Source: JANYIP01 sp031394045
GTDB lineage: Bacteria; Actinomycetota; Actinomycetes; Prado026
Direction: 5' to 3'
Length of the DNA: 9,074 nucleotides
NCBI GenBank assembly: GCA_031394045.1
Contig: JANMWN010000059.1
Coordinates: 1-9,074 of the forward strand
This document shows positions 1 through 7,472 of this stretch, in pieces; position 1 is the first letter of the stretch, and every line of letters starts with the position of its first letter. The notes beneath the pieces are model-generated. The model made no database searches. It was not told the DNA's origin and saw nothing but the letters and a program-made list of their open reading frames with translations. A program made the translations under genes and the position numbers.

Positions 1-1
1 C

Positions 2-103
2 ATCTCCCGCATCATGAGCCTGCTTGTCGACCACACCTCAGAAGAACTCGCCGCGCAGCAACAAGTCAGCGCCTTGCTCGCCAAGACAGCGACCAGACGC
101 TGA
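2..103 (+). CDS. C-terminal end of an unidentified protein (partial)
   Basis: An open frame enters from the left edge and stops at TGA 101-103, giving about 33 residues ending in LLAKTATRR. The piece is rich in Ala, Gln and Leu and could form a helix. It is too short to assign to a family. Its stop lies eight bases before the GTG start of the phosphopantetheinyl transferase gene, so the two could be cotranscribed. It may also be a chance open frame; the case for a real gene is its base composition and tight spacing to the next gene. Confidence 0.4.
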   Translation: MSRIMSLLVDHTSEELAAQQQVSALLAKTATRR

Positions 104-111
104 GCGCGGAG

Positions 112-717
112 GTGCCCGCAGCACGGCCCCGACTCGTGGTCACGTACGGTGCGTTGCCCGCCCACGCGTTGCTGCGCGCCGAGGCCGCGCGATTCCATCA
201 GGTCTCACCAGCACACATAGTCCTGGTGCACGAGTGCCCCCGCTGCGGCAGTGCCGCGCACGGGCGGCCGCTCCTGTTGGCCACCCGGGCGGTCCGGCAC
301 CCGGCCTTCGTCAGCCTCGCCCGCGCCGGTGACATGTCGGTGGCCGCCATCACCGACGCCGGCCCGGTCGGAGTCGACATCGAGGCCGAGCGCGCAGCCG
401 ACTTCGCGGGCTTCGAGGACGTCGCCCTGCACCCGAGCGAACGCACCACGACCTCGGGCGACCTGACCCGAGTCTGGGTGCGCAAGGAGGCGCTGCTCAA
501 GGCGTACGGGCTCGGACTCGCCGTCGACCCGCGTGAAGTAGGGCTCGACGAGGACGGGCTGGCGATATGGGACTCCCGCCACCGGTCGCCTGGTGCGGCC
601 TGGCTGCGTGACCTAGCCGTGCCCGGCCACGCCATCGCCATCGCCGTCGCGGTCCTGCCCCATGATGATCATGACGTCGCAGGTCTGTCGGCCACGGTGC
701 GACCCGCAACAACGTGA
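112..717 (+). CDS. 4'-phosphopantetheinyl transferase, Sfp-type
   Basis: The 201-residue product carries the two signature blocks of Sfp/AcpS-type transferases. These are GVDIE (residues 87-91, with the magnesium-binding Asp and Glu) and WVRKEALLK (122-130, with the Lys-Glu pair). Upstream is a Cys-rich CPRCG stretch (42-46) followed by HGRP, matching the usual N-terminal region of actinobacterial members. These enzymes transfer phosphopantetheine from CoA to a serine of carrier domains. The gene converges on the peptidase and synthetase operon, whose synthetase has a carrier domain needing this modification, so that synthetase is the obvious client; this is inference. The start is uncertain: GTG 112 overlaps a GGAGG motif at 108-112, too close to act as its own ribosome site. 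Coupling to the upstream frame, or a start at GTG 136, is possible. Confidence 0.92.
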   Translation: MPAARPRLVVTYGALPAHALLRAEAARFHQVSPAHIVLVHECPRCGSAAHGRPLLLATRAVRHPAFVSLARAGDMSVAAITDAGPVGVDIEAERAADFAGFEDVALHPSERTTTSGDLTRVWVRKEALLKAYGLGLAVDPREVGLDEDGLAIWDSRHRSPGAAWLRDLAVPGHAIAIAVAVLPHDDHDVAGLSATVRPATT

Positions 718-739
718 CCGACGGGCACGAGGCGGCGAC

Positions 740-2041
740 TCATCGGGCGCCGGGCGGCAGGCCGGGCAGCGGACGCTGGCGCAGCCAGACTTGGAAGAGG
801 TCGACGAGCGGCTCACCTGCGACCTCGGCGGCGAGAGACTCGAACATCGCGCTGTTGACCGAGCCGTAGCGGTGCCGCTCGACCCAGGTCCGCAGCAGCG
901 AGAAGAAGCAGTCGTCGCCCACCACGAGGCGCAGCGCGTGCAGCAGAAGCGCGCCGCGTTTGTACACCCGGTCGTCGAACATCAGGTCCGGACCGGGGTC
1001 CCCGAGCAGCAGGTCCTGCGGCTTGGCGGCGAGCCTGCTCCAGTGGTCGCGCGCCTGTGCGTCCGCGGAGCGGCGCCCTGACTCTTCCGACCACAGCCAC
1101 TCGCAGTAGCAGGCGAAGCCCTCGTGCAGCCAGATGTCACGCCAGGAGGACAAGGTCAGGGCGTTGCCGAACCACTGGTGCGACAACTCGTGCGCGACGA
1201 GGCGCACGTTGTCCCAGTCGGAGCTCAGGAAGTTGGACCCGAAGATCGACATTCCCTGTGCTTCCAAGGGAATCTCGAGGCGGTCGTCGGTGATCACGAC
1301 GGTGTACGCAGCGAACGGGTACGGCCCGAACAGCCGGGCGTAGAAGTCCAGCATCTCGGGTTGCCGACCGAACGCGGAGTCATAGCGGCGGAGCAGCCGC
1401 TCCGGAAGCACCGCGCTCATGGGCACCTCGGACCCGACGATCGGGTGCACCACGTAGCGGCCGAGCTGCACGGTGGCGAGATAGGTCGCCATCGGCTCGC
1501 GCTGCTCGTAGACCCACGTGGTAGCACTGGCCGAGCGCGACTGGCTCGTACGCACGCCGTTGGCGACCACGTGGTACGCGTTCGGCGCCGTCAGCTCGAT
1601 CCGGTAGGTCGCCTTGTCGTCCGGACGGTCGTTGCACGGGAACCATGACGGCGCCCCGTTGGTCTGGCCCGCCACGAGCACACCGTCGGCGAGCTCCTCC
1701 CAGCCGCATTCGTCGTCACCGTCGGGCACAGGTCGTGGTTTCCCGTTGTAGGCCACCGTCACACTGAAGTCCGCACCTGCCCTGATCGGGTCCTTGGGTC
1801 GCACGAGTACGTGCTGCGACTTCGTGACGAACCGGGCCCCGGCACCGTCGACGGTGACCCGCGTGACCCGTAGCCCTGAGAGGTCGAGCCGCAGCTCGCG
1901 CAGGTCGCTCGCGGCCACCGCGGAGAGCACCGCCTTGCCGCGCAGCTGGTTCGAGTCGAGGTGGTAGGACAAGGTCAGGTCGTAGTGCGCCACAGCGTAG
2001 GAACGGTCACCCCGGTGAGGGAAATACTCCTGCGCCTTCAC
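740..2041 (-). CDS. M1-family zinc metallopeptidase, short form
   Basis: The 433-residue protein has the gluzincin zinc site HELSHQWFGN (HExxH at 284-288) followed after 18 residues by the third zinc ligand, E307 in WLHEGFA. Y360 in VYKRGALLLHAL fits the catalytic tyrosine of the family. The N-terminal half is the beta-rich domain usual in M1 enzymes. There is no signal peptide or membrane segment, so it is probably cytoplasmic. It lacks the large C-terminal helical domain of classical members of about 850 residues. The GxMEN substrate motif is replaced by EAQGMSIFG (260-268), so the glutamate that usually binds the substrate N-terminus is not in its normal place. The GTG start overlaps the synthetase stop as GTGA, with GAGGG at 2048-2052 six bases upstream, so the two are translationally coupled. 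It probably trims, cleaves or detoxifies the synthetase product; that role is inferred from context only. Confidence 0.93.
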   Translation of the reverse strand: MKAQEYFPHRGDRSYAVAHYDLTLSYHLDSNQLRGKAVLSAVAASDLRELRLDLSGLRVTRVTVDGAGARFVTKSQHVLVRPKDPIRAGADFSVTVAYNGKPRPVPDGDDECGWEELADGVLVAGQTNGAPSWFPCNDRPDDKATYRIELTAPNAYHVVANGVRTSQSRSASATTWVYEQREPMATYLATVQLGRYVVHPIVGSEVPMSAVLPERLLRRYDSAFGRQPEMLDFYARLFGPYPFAAYTVVITDDRLEIPLEAQGMSIFGSNFLSSDWDNVRLVAHELSHQWFGNALTLSSWRDIWLHEGFACYCEWLWSEESGRRSADAQARDHWSRLAAKPQDLLLGDPGPDLMFDDRVYKRGALLLHALRLVVGDDCFFSLLRTWVERHRYGSVNSAMFESLAAEVAGEPLVDLFQVWLRQRPLPGLPPGAR

Positions 2042-5000
2042 GCGTCACCCTCGGTGTCGATCAGTTGCCACGGGCCGATCGGGTTGCCGATCCAACGGGA
2101 CTTGTCGGGCACGAACTCGCCGCGCATCACCAGCGACACCGGCCCGACGGTGGCGTGCCGACCCAGCGTCGCCGCGGGCAGGATCACGCTGTTGGGACCG
2201 AGCGTCGAGCCGGTCCGCAGCGTGACCGTGTCCATGCTCAGGACCCGGTCGTGGAACAGGTGGGTCTGGATGACGCAGCCCTTGTTGACGGTGACTCCTG
2301 CCTGAAGGTCGATGAGGTCGGCCTCGGGGAGCCAGTACGTCTCGCACCAAACCCCGCGCCCGATCCTCGCACCCAACGACCGCAGCCAGAGGTTCAGGAC
2401 CGGCGTGCCGATCGCGGGGCGAGCGAACCACGGTGCGGCCACCGCCTCGACGAAGGTGTCCGCCAGCTCGTTGCGCCACACGAACGAGCTCCAAAGGGGG
2501 TGCTCGCCGACGCGGAGCCGTCCGACGAGTACCCACTTGGCGAGCGTCGTCACGACGGCGGCCACCGTCGCGGCCGCGATGACGACGAGCCCACTGAGCA
2601 ACGCCGCCACCCACCAGCCGCGGGCCGCCGCTAGAGCAGCCAAGGCGGCGACGACACCGAGCCCGACCGCGACTGCGACCATGACAGGGACCAGCCGACA
2701 CAGCTCGACCAGAGCTCGCGCGACGACCAGACGGGTTGGCGGGTCGTACGTGCGTCGCCGGTCGACCCTTTGTTCCACCCGGCGCAGCTTGGTCGGAGGG
2801 CTGCCCAGCCATGATGTGCCGGCCTTCGCCTTCGTCCGACGCGGGGCGGCGGACAGAACTGCGACCAGCCCCCGTTTGGGAACCTTGCGGCCGGGAGCGG
2901 CCATCCCGGAGTTGCCGACGAACGCGTGCTTGCCGATCTCCACGTGCTCCACGCGCAACCAGCCGCCGCCGAGCTCATAGCTTCCGAGCAGGGTGTCGTC
3001 GGCGAGGAACGCCCCCTCTCGCACGGCCGTCAGCCTGGGGATCAGCAGCACCGTCGACGCCTCGACCCGTGGCCCGACGTCCGCACCGAGCGCCCGTAGC
3101 CAGGCCGGCGTCAGCGAGCTGGAGTAGAGCGGGAAGAGCCAGGTGCGTGCCTCGTCGAGGACCCGCAGGGTCGCCCACGCCTGCCAGGCGCGCAGCCCGT
3201 GCACCGGGTGGACGCCGGGCGCCAGGCCGAGCCCGAGCAGCCGCACTGTGAGCCAGATCAGCAGGGCAAGCACGAGGACGCCGACGATGGTGCAGATCGG
3301 CAACCAGGCCAGGCTGCGCAGGGCGGCGGTCGACACCGAGCCGGCGTCCCGCAGATGCGGTGCCACGACGGCGAGGGCCACAACGATGGCGATCCCGGGC
3401 AGCGCCGCGATCAGGACCGCGACCAGCGCGTACCCGAGTGCCCACACCGGTCGCTGGCGCGGCCGCTCGTCCCACGGCCCTCGGGCGGCCTTGCGCGGCC
3501 GGGCCGGTGCCCCCGTCCACAGCTCTCCGCCGGGAACCTCGCCGAAGACCGCCGAGCCGGGCGCGATCTCCGCGCCGGCGCCGACGACTGCGCCCGGTGC
3601 AAGTGTGCTGCGCGCGCCGATGCGGGCGTCGGGACCGATCTCGACTGCGCCGACGTGCAGCACGTCGCCGTCGAGCCAGTGCCCCGACAGGTCGACCTCG
3701 GGCTCGACCGAGCAGCCGTCGCCTAGGACCAGGTGGCCGGTGACGGGAGGTACCGAGTGCAGGTCGACGTGGCGGCCGACGCGTGCGCCGAGCAGGCGCG
3801 CGTAGAGCCGCATGAGCGGCGCGCCGGCGAGGTTGGCGGCGCCCAGCTCGTCTGCCAGCCGCTCGACGAGCCAGACCCGCAGGTGCACGGCGCCGCCGCG
3901 GGGGTACCTGCCGGTGCCAATTCCGGCGAGGATCGCGCGCGCGCCAGCAGCCGTGAGCAGCATGCGGCCGGGGGCGGACACCAGCATCAGCCAGGCGAGG
4001 GCCACCACGACCCACGGTGCGGTCGGCAGCCAGCCGACCCCGAACCACCGGGCGGCCGCCGTAGTGCCCAGCGCGACCCAGGTCAGCCACCGCAGCCCGG
4101 TGATCGTGCGCAGAGGCACGGTCAGAAGGAGCTGGGCGACCTGCGAGAGACGGGACACCGGACGGACCGTGCGGTCGATGTACGCCGCGGGGGTCGCGAG
4201 CTCGTCCAGCGCGGCGGCGAGGTCGCCGATCCGGGGGTGGTCGTAGACGTCGGCGACGGTGACCTCCGGGTACGTCGCGCGCAGCCGCGACACCAGCTGG
4301 GCGGCCGCGAGGCTGCCACCGCCCAGGTCGAAGAAGTCGTCCTCGGCCCCGGTGACGGTCGCCCCGAGGATCTCGGCCCAGATGTTCTGAAGCTCCCCGG
4401 CCGTCCCCTCGAGCGGCGTCGACTCGCTGGTCTCGGTGGTGACAAGCGGCCAGGGCAGGGCGTCCCGGTCGATCTTGCCTGAGGTACGGGTCGGGAGCGT
4501 GTCGACCTGCGCGAGCCGCGGGACGAGCGCCGCTGGCATCGAGGCACGCAACGTCGCGAGTGATGCCGCCGCGTCGAACTCCTCGGTGGTGGCGACATAC
4601 CCGACGAGCAGCGCGTTGCCTGAGCCAGTGCGCCGTACCGCTGCCGCGGCTCCCGTCACACCCGGCAGCGCCAGCAGCGCGCTGTCGATCTCGCCAAGCT
4701 CGATGCGGCGTCCGCCTACCTTGACCTGGTCGTCCGCGCGGCCGAGGAAGAGCAGCCCCTCCTCCTCGTAGCGGACGAGGTCGCCGCTGCGGTAGGCGCG
4801 CTCCCAGCCCAGCGTGGGCATTGGCGCGTACTTCTCCGCGTCCTTTCCGGGGTCGAGGTAGCGGGCCAGACCGACACCACCGATGATCAGCTCGCCGGTC
4901 CCGCCCGGTTCGATCTGGGTGCCGGACTCGTCCACAACGGCGAGGTCCCAGCCGTCGAGCGGCAGCCCGATCCGCACCGGCGCCTCACCCGTCAGCCGGG

Positions 5001-5892
5001 CACCGCAGGCGACGACCGTGGCCTCGGTCGGACCGTAGGTGTTCCAGACTTCCCGGTCGTCCTCGACCAGCCGGGCAGCCAGCTCGGGCGGGCAGGCCTC
5101 CCCGCCGAGGATGAGCAGCCGGACGGCGGCGAGCGCGTCGGCGGGCCAGAGCGCCACGAGTGTCGGCACGGTCGAGACCACCGTGACGTCGTTGGCGACC
5201 AGCCACGGCCCGAGCTCCATGCCGCTGCGGACGAGCGAGCGGGGCGCCGGCACCAGGCACGCGCCGTACCGCCACGCCAACCACATCTCCTCGCAGGACG
5301 CGTCGAACGCGACCGACAGCCCGGCCATCACGCGGTCACCGGGCCCGAGCGGCTCCTCCTGCAAGAACAGCCGGGACTCGGCATCGACGAACGCCGCGGC
5401 GCTGCGGTGCGACACCGCAACCCCCTTCGGCGCACCCGTCGAGCCGGACGTGAAGATCACCCACGCGGCGTCGGTCGTGGCCGGCACGCTGCCTTCGGCG
5501 ACCGGCGGCTTCGTGCGACGGACGGTCAGCTCGAGGTCGTCTGCCAGCACAGCGGCGACGTCCGCCTCGCCGAACACCATGCGGGCCCGCTCGTCCGGGT
5601 CGTCGGCATCCACCGGTACGTACGCCGCACCGGCCAGCAGGGTGCCGGCAATCGCGACGTACAGGTCGGTCGTGCCCGAGCTGATCCGGACTCCGACGTT
5701 GTCGCCCGGCCCGACGCCGATCGCGTGCAGCTCCTCGGCGACCTCGTCGGCCGCGCCGACGAACTCCTCGTAGGTCAGCACCTGCGCGCCGTTGTCGATC
5801 GCCGGCTCGTCTGGGTGGTCCGACGCGGTCTGCCGCAGCACGTCGACGAGAGTCCGCGGCGGGGCTGCCAGCCGACCACGCAGCAGGGTCAT
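2038..5892 (-). CDS. Pls/PosA-family membrane nonribosomal peptide synthetase, probably for a basic amino acid
   Basis: The 1284-residue protein starts with an adenylation domain (about 15-480). Visible cores are the P-loop FTSGSTGAPKG (147-157), FDAS (196-199), NTYGPTE (284-290), YRSGDLVR (367-374), GRADDQVKVGGRRIELGEID (384-403) and SGKID with K473. A carrier domain follows (about 497-565), with the pantetheine serine S527 in DLGGGSL. There is no condensation or thioesterase domain. The rest has six hydrophobic segments in three pairs (about 585-613 and 621-648; 816-847 and 858-889; 1056-1090 and 1095-1123), each pair followed by a left-handed beta-helix-like domain (about 703-798, 935-1033, 1174-1272). 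This is the epsilon-poly-lysine synthetase layout, in which one module polymerises one amino acid at the membrane. By alignment to GrsA the pocket residues are D197 A198 E201 S240 I261 G263 T285 V293 V294 K473. As I recall, this is close to the bacitracin lysine code, and E201 could hold a side-chain amine. The product could be poly-lysine, poly-ornithine, poly-diaminobutyrate or a short isopeptide. The ATG start at 5892 has only a weak GGGG upstream. Confidence 0.93.
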   Translation of the reverse strand: MTLLRGRLAAPPRTLVDVLRQTASDHPDEPAIDNGAQVLTYEEFVGAADEVAEELHAIGVGPGDNVGVRISSGTTDLYVAIAGTLLAGAAYVPVDADDPDERARMVFGEADVAAVLADDLELTVRRTKPPVAEGSVPATTDAAWVIFTSGSTGAPKGVAVSHRSAAAFVDAESRLFLQEEPLGPGDRVMAGLSVAFDASCEEMWLAWRYGACLVPAPRSLVRSGMELGPWLVANDVTVVSTVPTLVALWPADALAAVRLLILGGEACPPELAARLVEDDREVWNTYGPTEATVVACGARLTGEAPVRIGLPLDGWDLAVVDESGTQIEPGGTGELIIGGVGLARYLDPGKDAEKYAPMPTLGWERAYRSGDLVRYEEEGLLFLGRADDQVKVGGRRIELGEIDSALLALPGVTGAAAAVRRTGSGNALLVGYVATTEEFDAAASLATLRASMPAALVPRLAQVDTLPTRTSGKIDRDALPWPLVTTETSESTPLEGTAGELQNIWAEILGATVTGAEDDFFDLGGGSLAAAQLVSRLRATYPEVTVADVYDHPRIGDLAAALDELATPAAYIDRTVRPVSRLSQVAQLLLTVPLRTITGLRWLTWVALGTTAAARWFGVGWLPTAPWVVVALAWLMLVSAPGRMLLTAAGARAILAGIGTGRYPRGGAVHLRVWLVERLADELGAANLAGAPLMRLYARLLGARVGRHVDLHSVPPVTGHLVLGDGCSVEPEVDLSGHWLDGDVLHVGAVEIGPDARIGARSTLAPGAVVGAGAEIAPGSAVFGEVPGGELWTGAPARPRKAARGPWDERPRQRPVWALGYALVAVLIAALPGIAIVVALAVVAPHLRDAGSVSTAALRSLAWLPICTIVGVLVLALLIWLTVRLLGLGLAPGVHPVHGLRAWQAWATLRVLDEARTWLFPLYSSSLTPAWLRALGADVGPRVEASTVLLIPRLTAVREGAFLADDTLLGSYELGGGWLRVEHVEIGKHAFVGNSGMAAPGRKVPKRGLVAVLSAAPRRTKAKAGTSWLGSPPTKLRRVEQRVDRRRTYDPPTRLVVARALVELCRLVPVMVAVAVGLGVVAALAALAAARGWWVAALLSGLVVIAAATVAAVVTTLAKWVLVGRLRVGEHPLWSSFVWRNELADTFVEAVAAPWFARPAIGTPVLNLWLRSLGARIGRGVWCETYWLPEADLIDLQAGVTVNKGCVIQTHLFHDRVLSMDTVTLRTGSTLGPNSVILPAATLGRHATVGPVSLVMRGEFVPDKSRWIGNPIGPWQLIDTEGDA

Positions 5893-5932
5893 GCCCCAGT
5901 CTCTCGGACCGCGTATCTGTCGCGCGACTCAC

Positions 5933-5968
5933 CGCCGACAGCGTCGGACGCGACGTGCCGGCCTTGCG
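5933..5968 (-). pseudogene. Relic of a helix-turn-helix gene
   Basis: On the minus strand this stretch reads RKAGTSRPTLSA, which matches 11 of 12 residues of the recognition-helix region RRAGTSRPTLSA (22-33) of the intact regulator at 6806-7321. The two places share a 17-base identical run (5940-5956 and 7230-7246). Flanking codons no longer match well, and no complete gene surrounds the match. It lies about 40 bases upstream of the synthetase start, in the same orientation. I infer a remnant of another antitoxin-type gene. Chance similarity is unlikely at this length but cannot be excluded by eye. Confidence 0.45.
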
Positions 5969-5979
5969 CCCCGCAGTCT

Positions 5980-5997
5980 GCTGCCGAGCGCGGCAGC
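5980..5997 (-). terminator. Hairpin between the AbiEii-type gene and the synthetase gene
   Basis: GCTGCCG (5980-5986) and CGGCAGC (5991-5997) form a perfect seven-pair stem with a four-base loop. It lies about 70 bases downstream of the broken AbiEii-type gene and 88 bases upstream of the synthetase start. There is no following run of T on the minus strand, so intrinsic termination is doubtful. It could instead be a leader structure of the synthetase transcript or chance in GC-rich DNA. Confidence 0.25.
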
Positions 5998-6065
5998 TGT
6001 GTACGCAGCCGCAGAACTTGGCGCGCGGTCCCAGTGTGACTCTGCGCCCAAACGAACCACCCCTC

Positions 6066-6566
6066 CTACTCTGTCGTCCAGACCAGCCGAGTGAACCTGC
6101 TGGACTTGTCGTGTTGCCGCGTTGACGCCGTCAACAAGGGTGCCTGCGCCTCAGCACATTGGCGGAGCTCGAAGCACCACTCGGCGAAGAAGGCTCGTAG
6201 GCGGTCGATCTCGGCGTGAGCCAAGGGGAGGTCGTCATCGGTGAACCTGTCGAGGGTGGTGATCTGCGCGGCCAGGAGCTCAGCGGTGAATCCCGCGTCC
6301 AGGGCAGCGGCCTCGGCAATGAGCAGCTGCTTGCTGTAGTGGTCGCTCAAGGCAAGTACGTCCACGAAGTCACGTGCGGCCGCCCTGTCGAACAGAGTGA
6401 GCAACTTTCGGCCTGCGAGTTCGTCAGGCGCGAAGGTGGGCCCGACGAAGCTAGCGGTTGCAGGGTGTCCCGGCGGGGAGTCCACAGCGAGGTCGATGAG
6501 CAGGTCCTCGGGTCCGTGGATGACCAGCCGGCAGAAGGTCGCAGTGTCGGTGATCCGCTCACTCAC
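6066..6566 (-). pseudogene. C-terminal part of a broken AbiEii-type nucleotidyltransferase
   Basis: This frame continues directly, without a frameshift, from the N-terminal part at 6567-6806; only the TGA at 6567-6569 separates them. It holds the middle and C-terminal part of the AbiEii/AbiGii family: PEDLLIDLAVDSPPG, then the helical block GRKLLTLFDRAAARDFVDVLAL. It is about 87% identical in protein to the shared part of the second copy at 8685-9074. The end has also changed. The second copy stops after ELRQ, but here the matching codon is TGT (6156-6158), so the frame runs 30 more codons through repeat A to TGA 6066. A GTG directly after the TGA could allow reinitiation, giving a separate 166-residue polypeptide without the nucleotidyltransferase motif. 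The gene is more likely dead or reduced. Confidence 0.8.
6091..6135 (-). repeat. Repeat A, short copy with palindrome, after the first AbiEii-type gene
   Basis: These 45 bases match 8621-8665 with three mismatches and 7588-7632 with six. The copy ends in the perfect palindrome GTTGACGCCGTCAAC (6121-6135). It lies 20 bases beyond the codon where the sister gene stops, the same position as in the second AbiEii-type copy. Here it is read through because the stop was lost. Similarity ends near 6090, so this copy lacks the tmRNA-like half seen in B and C, and that point may mark the left border of the accessory block. Confidence 0.8.
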
Positions 6567-6806
6567 TCAACCTTGTGTTGCCATCAGGGCTTCGAACCCG
6601 TCGCGTGCCAGCGCGACGTCGCCAGGCTGTCGGGTGGAGAAGTCGAGATCCTGGGTTGGTCGCTCGCTGAGGTGCTGAGCGACGAGCGCCGCGCCGCCCG
6701 CCAAAAGGAACCGCTCACTTGAGGGCAGGGTAAAGAACAGTCGCGCGAGGGTGATCTGGAAGCCCGTCAGCGCGGACTTGATGTCATCGCTGCTTGTCGT
6801 GGACAT
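6567..6806 (-). pseudogene. N-terminal part of a broken AbiEii-type nucleotidyltransferase
   Basis: The 79-residue N-terminal piece carries the nucleotidyltransferase core: LAGGAALVAQHL (GG at 37-38) followed by TQDLDFST with D53 and D55, the metal-binding aspartates of the DNA polymerase beta fold. In the AbiE system (type IV toxin-antitoxin) this protein is the toxin. ATG at 6806 shares its A with the TGA of the regulator gene (TGATG), so translation is coupled and the pair forms one operon. The frame ends at TGA 6567-6569 after MATQG. A tryptophan would fit well there (GW followed by a charged strand), so a TGG to TGA change is the simplest explanation. A sequencing error or natural readthrough are alternatives. 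Confidence 0.8.
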
Positions 6807-7321
6807 CAGGGGCCACCGCCCAGCGCGGCTGCGACGACCGGCGCCCATGCGTCACGGACGTCTCGTGGCAAGACCAGTTCGTCCCACAGGTCCACCAGCA
6901 GGGCACCATCAACGTGCTCAAGAATGTCGGCCGGTCGCCCTTCACGAAGCAAGACTTCGTAGACCCTCGCACGCTGGGCACGATCCGCCAGGTGCGACAA
7001 CCGGCCGGGCTCGGACCAGCTCACGTGTAGTGGGAGGGTGATCGTCGCCATCGCGCGACTCACCGGAAGCCGCGACAACCGGTCCGGAACTGCAAACACT
7101 CGCCCTCGGCGGGAAAGCCGTTCGGAAAACGTCACCACCGGGACGGCCACCAGCTCATGCCCGGTGGCGGCCAGCACTCGTTGAGCTGTGTCCATGGTTG
7201 GAGAGGTGCGGCCGTGCTCGTAGGCCGAAAGCGTCGGACGCGACGTACCCGCGCGGCGCGCGACCTCGCTCTGGGTCAGGCCGGACTCGTCCCGCGCCTG
7301 AGCCAGCAGAGTCGCGGCCAT
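6806..7321 (-). CDS. XRE-family helix-turn-helix protein, likely antitoxin and autoregulator
   Basis: The 171-residue protein opens with an XRE-type DNA-binding domain (about 4-56), with the recognition helix region RRAGTSRPTLSAYEHG (22-37). The C-terminal 110 residues match no family I can name; they are rich in Arg and Leu and end with LLVDLWDELVLPRDVRDAW. The next gene overlaps its stop by one base and encodes an AbiEii-type nucleotidyltransferase. Such HTH plus nucleotidyltransferase pairs are common in actinobacteria, so an antitoxin role is likely but inferred; classical AbiEi has a winged-helix rather than an XRE domain. ATG 7321 is chosen because AAGGAGG (7328-7334) lies six bases upstream. 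A longer open frame up to 7546 exists but runs through repeat B and is rejected. Confidence 0.86.
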   Translation of the reverse strand: MAATLLAQARDESGLTQSEVARRAGTSRPTLSAYEHGRTSPTMDTAQRVLAATGHELVAVPVVTFSERLSRRGRVFAVPDRLSRLPVSRAMATITLPLHVSWSEPGRLSHLADRAQRARVYEVLLREGRPADILEHVDGALLVDLWDELVLPRDVRDAWAPVVAAALGGGP

Positions 7322-7327
7322 CCCATG

Positions 7328-7334
7328 CCTCCTT
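7328..7334 (-). promoter_or_regulatory. Strong ribosome binding site that fixes the HTH gene start
   Basis: AAGGAGG on the minus strand, six bases before ATG 7321. It is the best Shine-Dalgarno match in the window and excludes the longer upstream reading of the gene. Confidence 0.8.
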
Positions 7335-7335
7335 G

Positions 7336-7355
7336 GTATCTGATCCGATACACTA
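7336..7355 (-). promoter_or_regulatory. Operator-like palindrome and -10 region of the HTH/AbiEii-type operon
   Basis: GTATC (7336-7340) and GATAC (7347-7351) flank a GATC core, making a 16-base palindrome with one mismatched pair. It lies just upstream of the ribosome site. A TAGTGT hexamer (7350-7355, minus strand) overlaps it and fits the TANNNT actinobacterial -10 pattern; the -35 region is weak. This placement suits repression by the XRE protein of its own operon, which is inference from position and symmetry. Confidence 0.45.
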
Positions 7356-7472
7356 CCAGGGAAGAGGTCGTAGGTCGGGCCTTGATCTTGACTTCGCTGC
7401 GCGCCATCCGCTACGTCGAGCGGCTCCCACTTCCTCGACGCGCTTGGCACGCGGAAACCGTTGCCCCGCAAG

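Noticed and set aside
5336..5932. Arg-rich 198-residue minus-strand frame over the synthetase start
   Set aside because: It is a shadow frame of the adenylation domain with low-complexity Arg and Ala composition. Only the short helix-turn-helix match upstream of it is meaningful.
6121..6135. Palindrome GTTGACGCCGTCAAC as an intrinsic terminator
   Set aside because: The arms are separated by one base, so an RNA hairpin would lose several pairs to make a loop, and there is no T-run. A protein-binding or recombination site is more likely.
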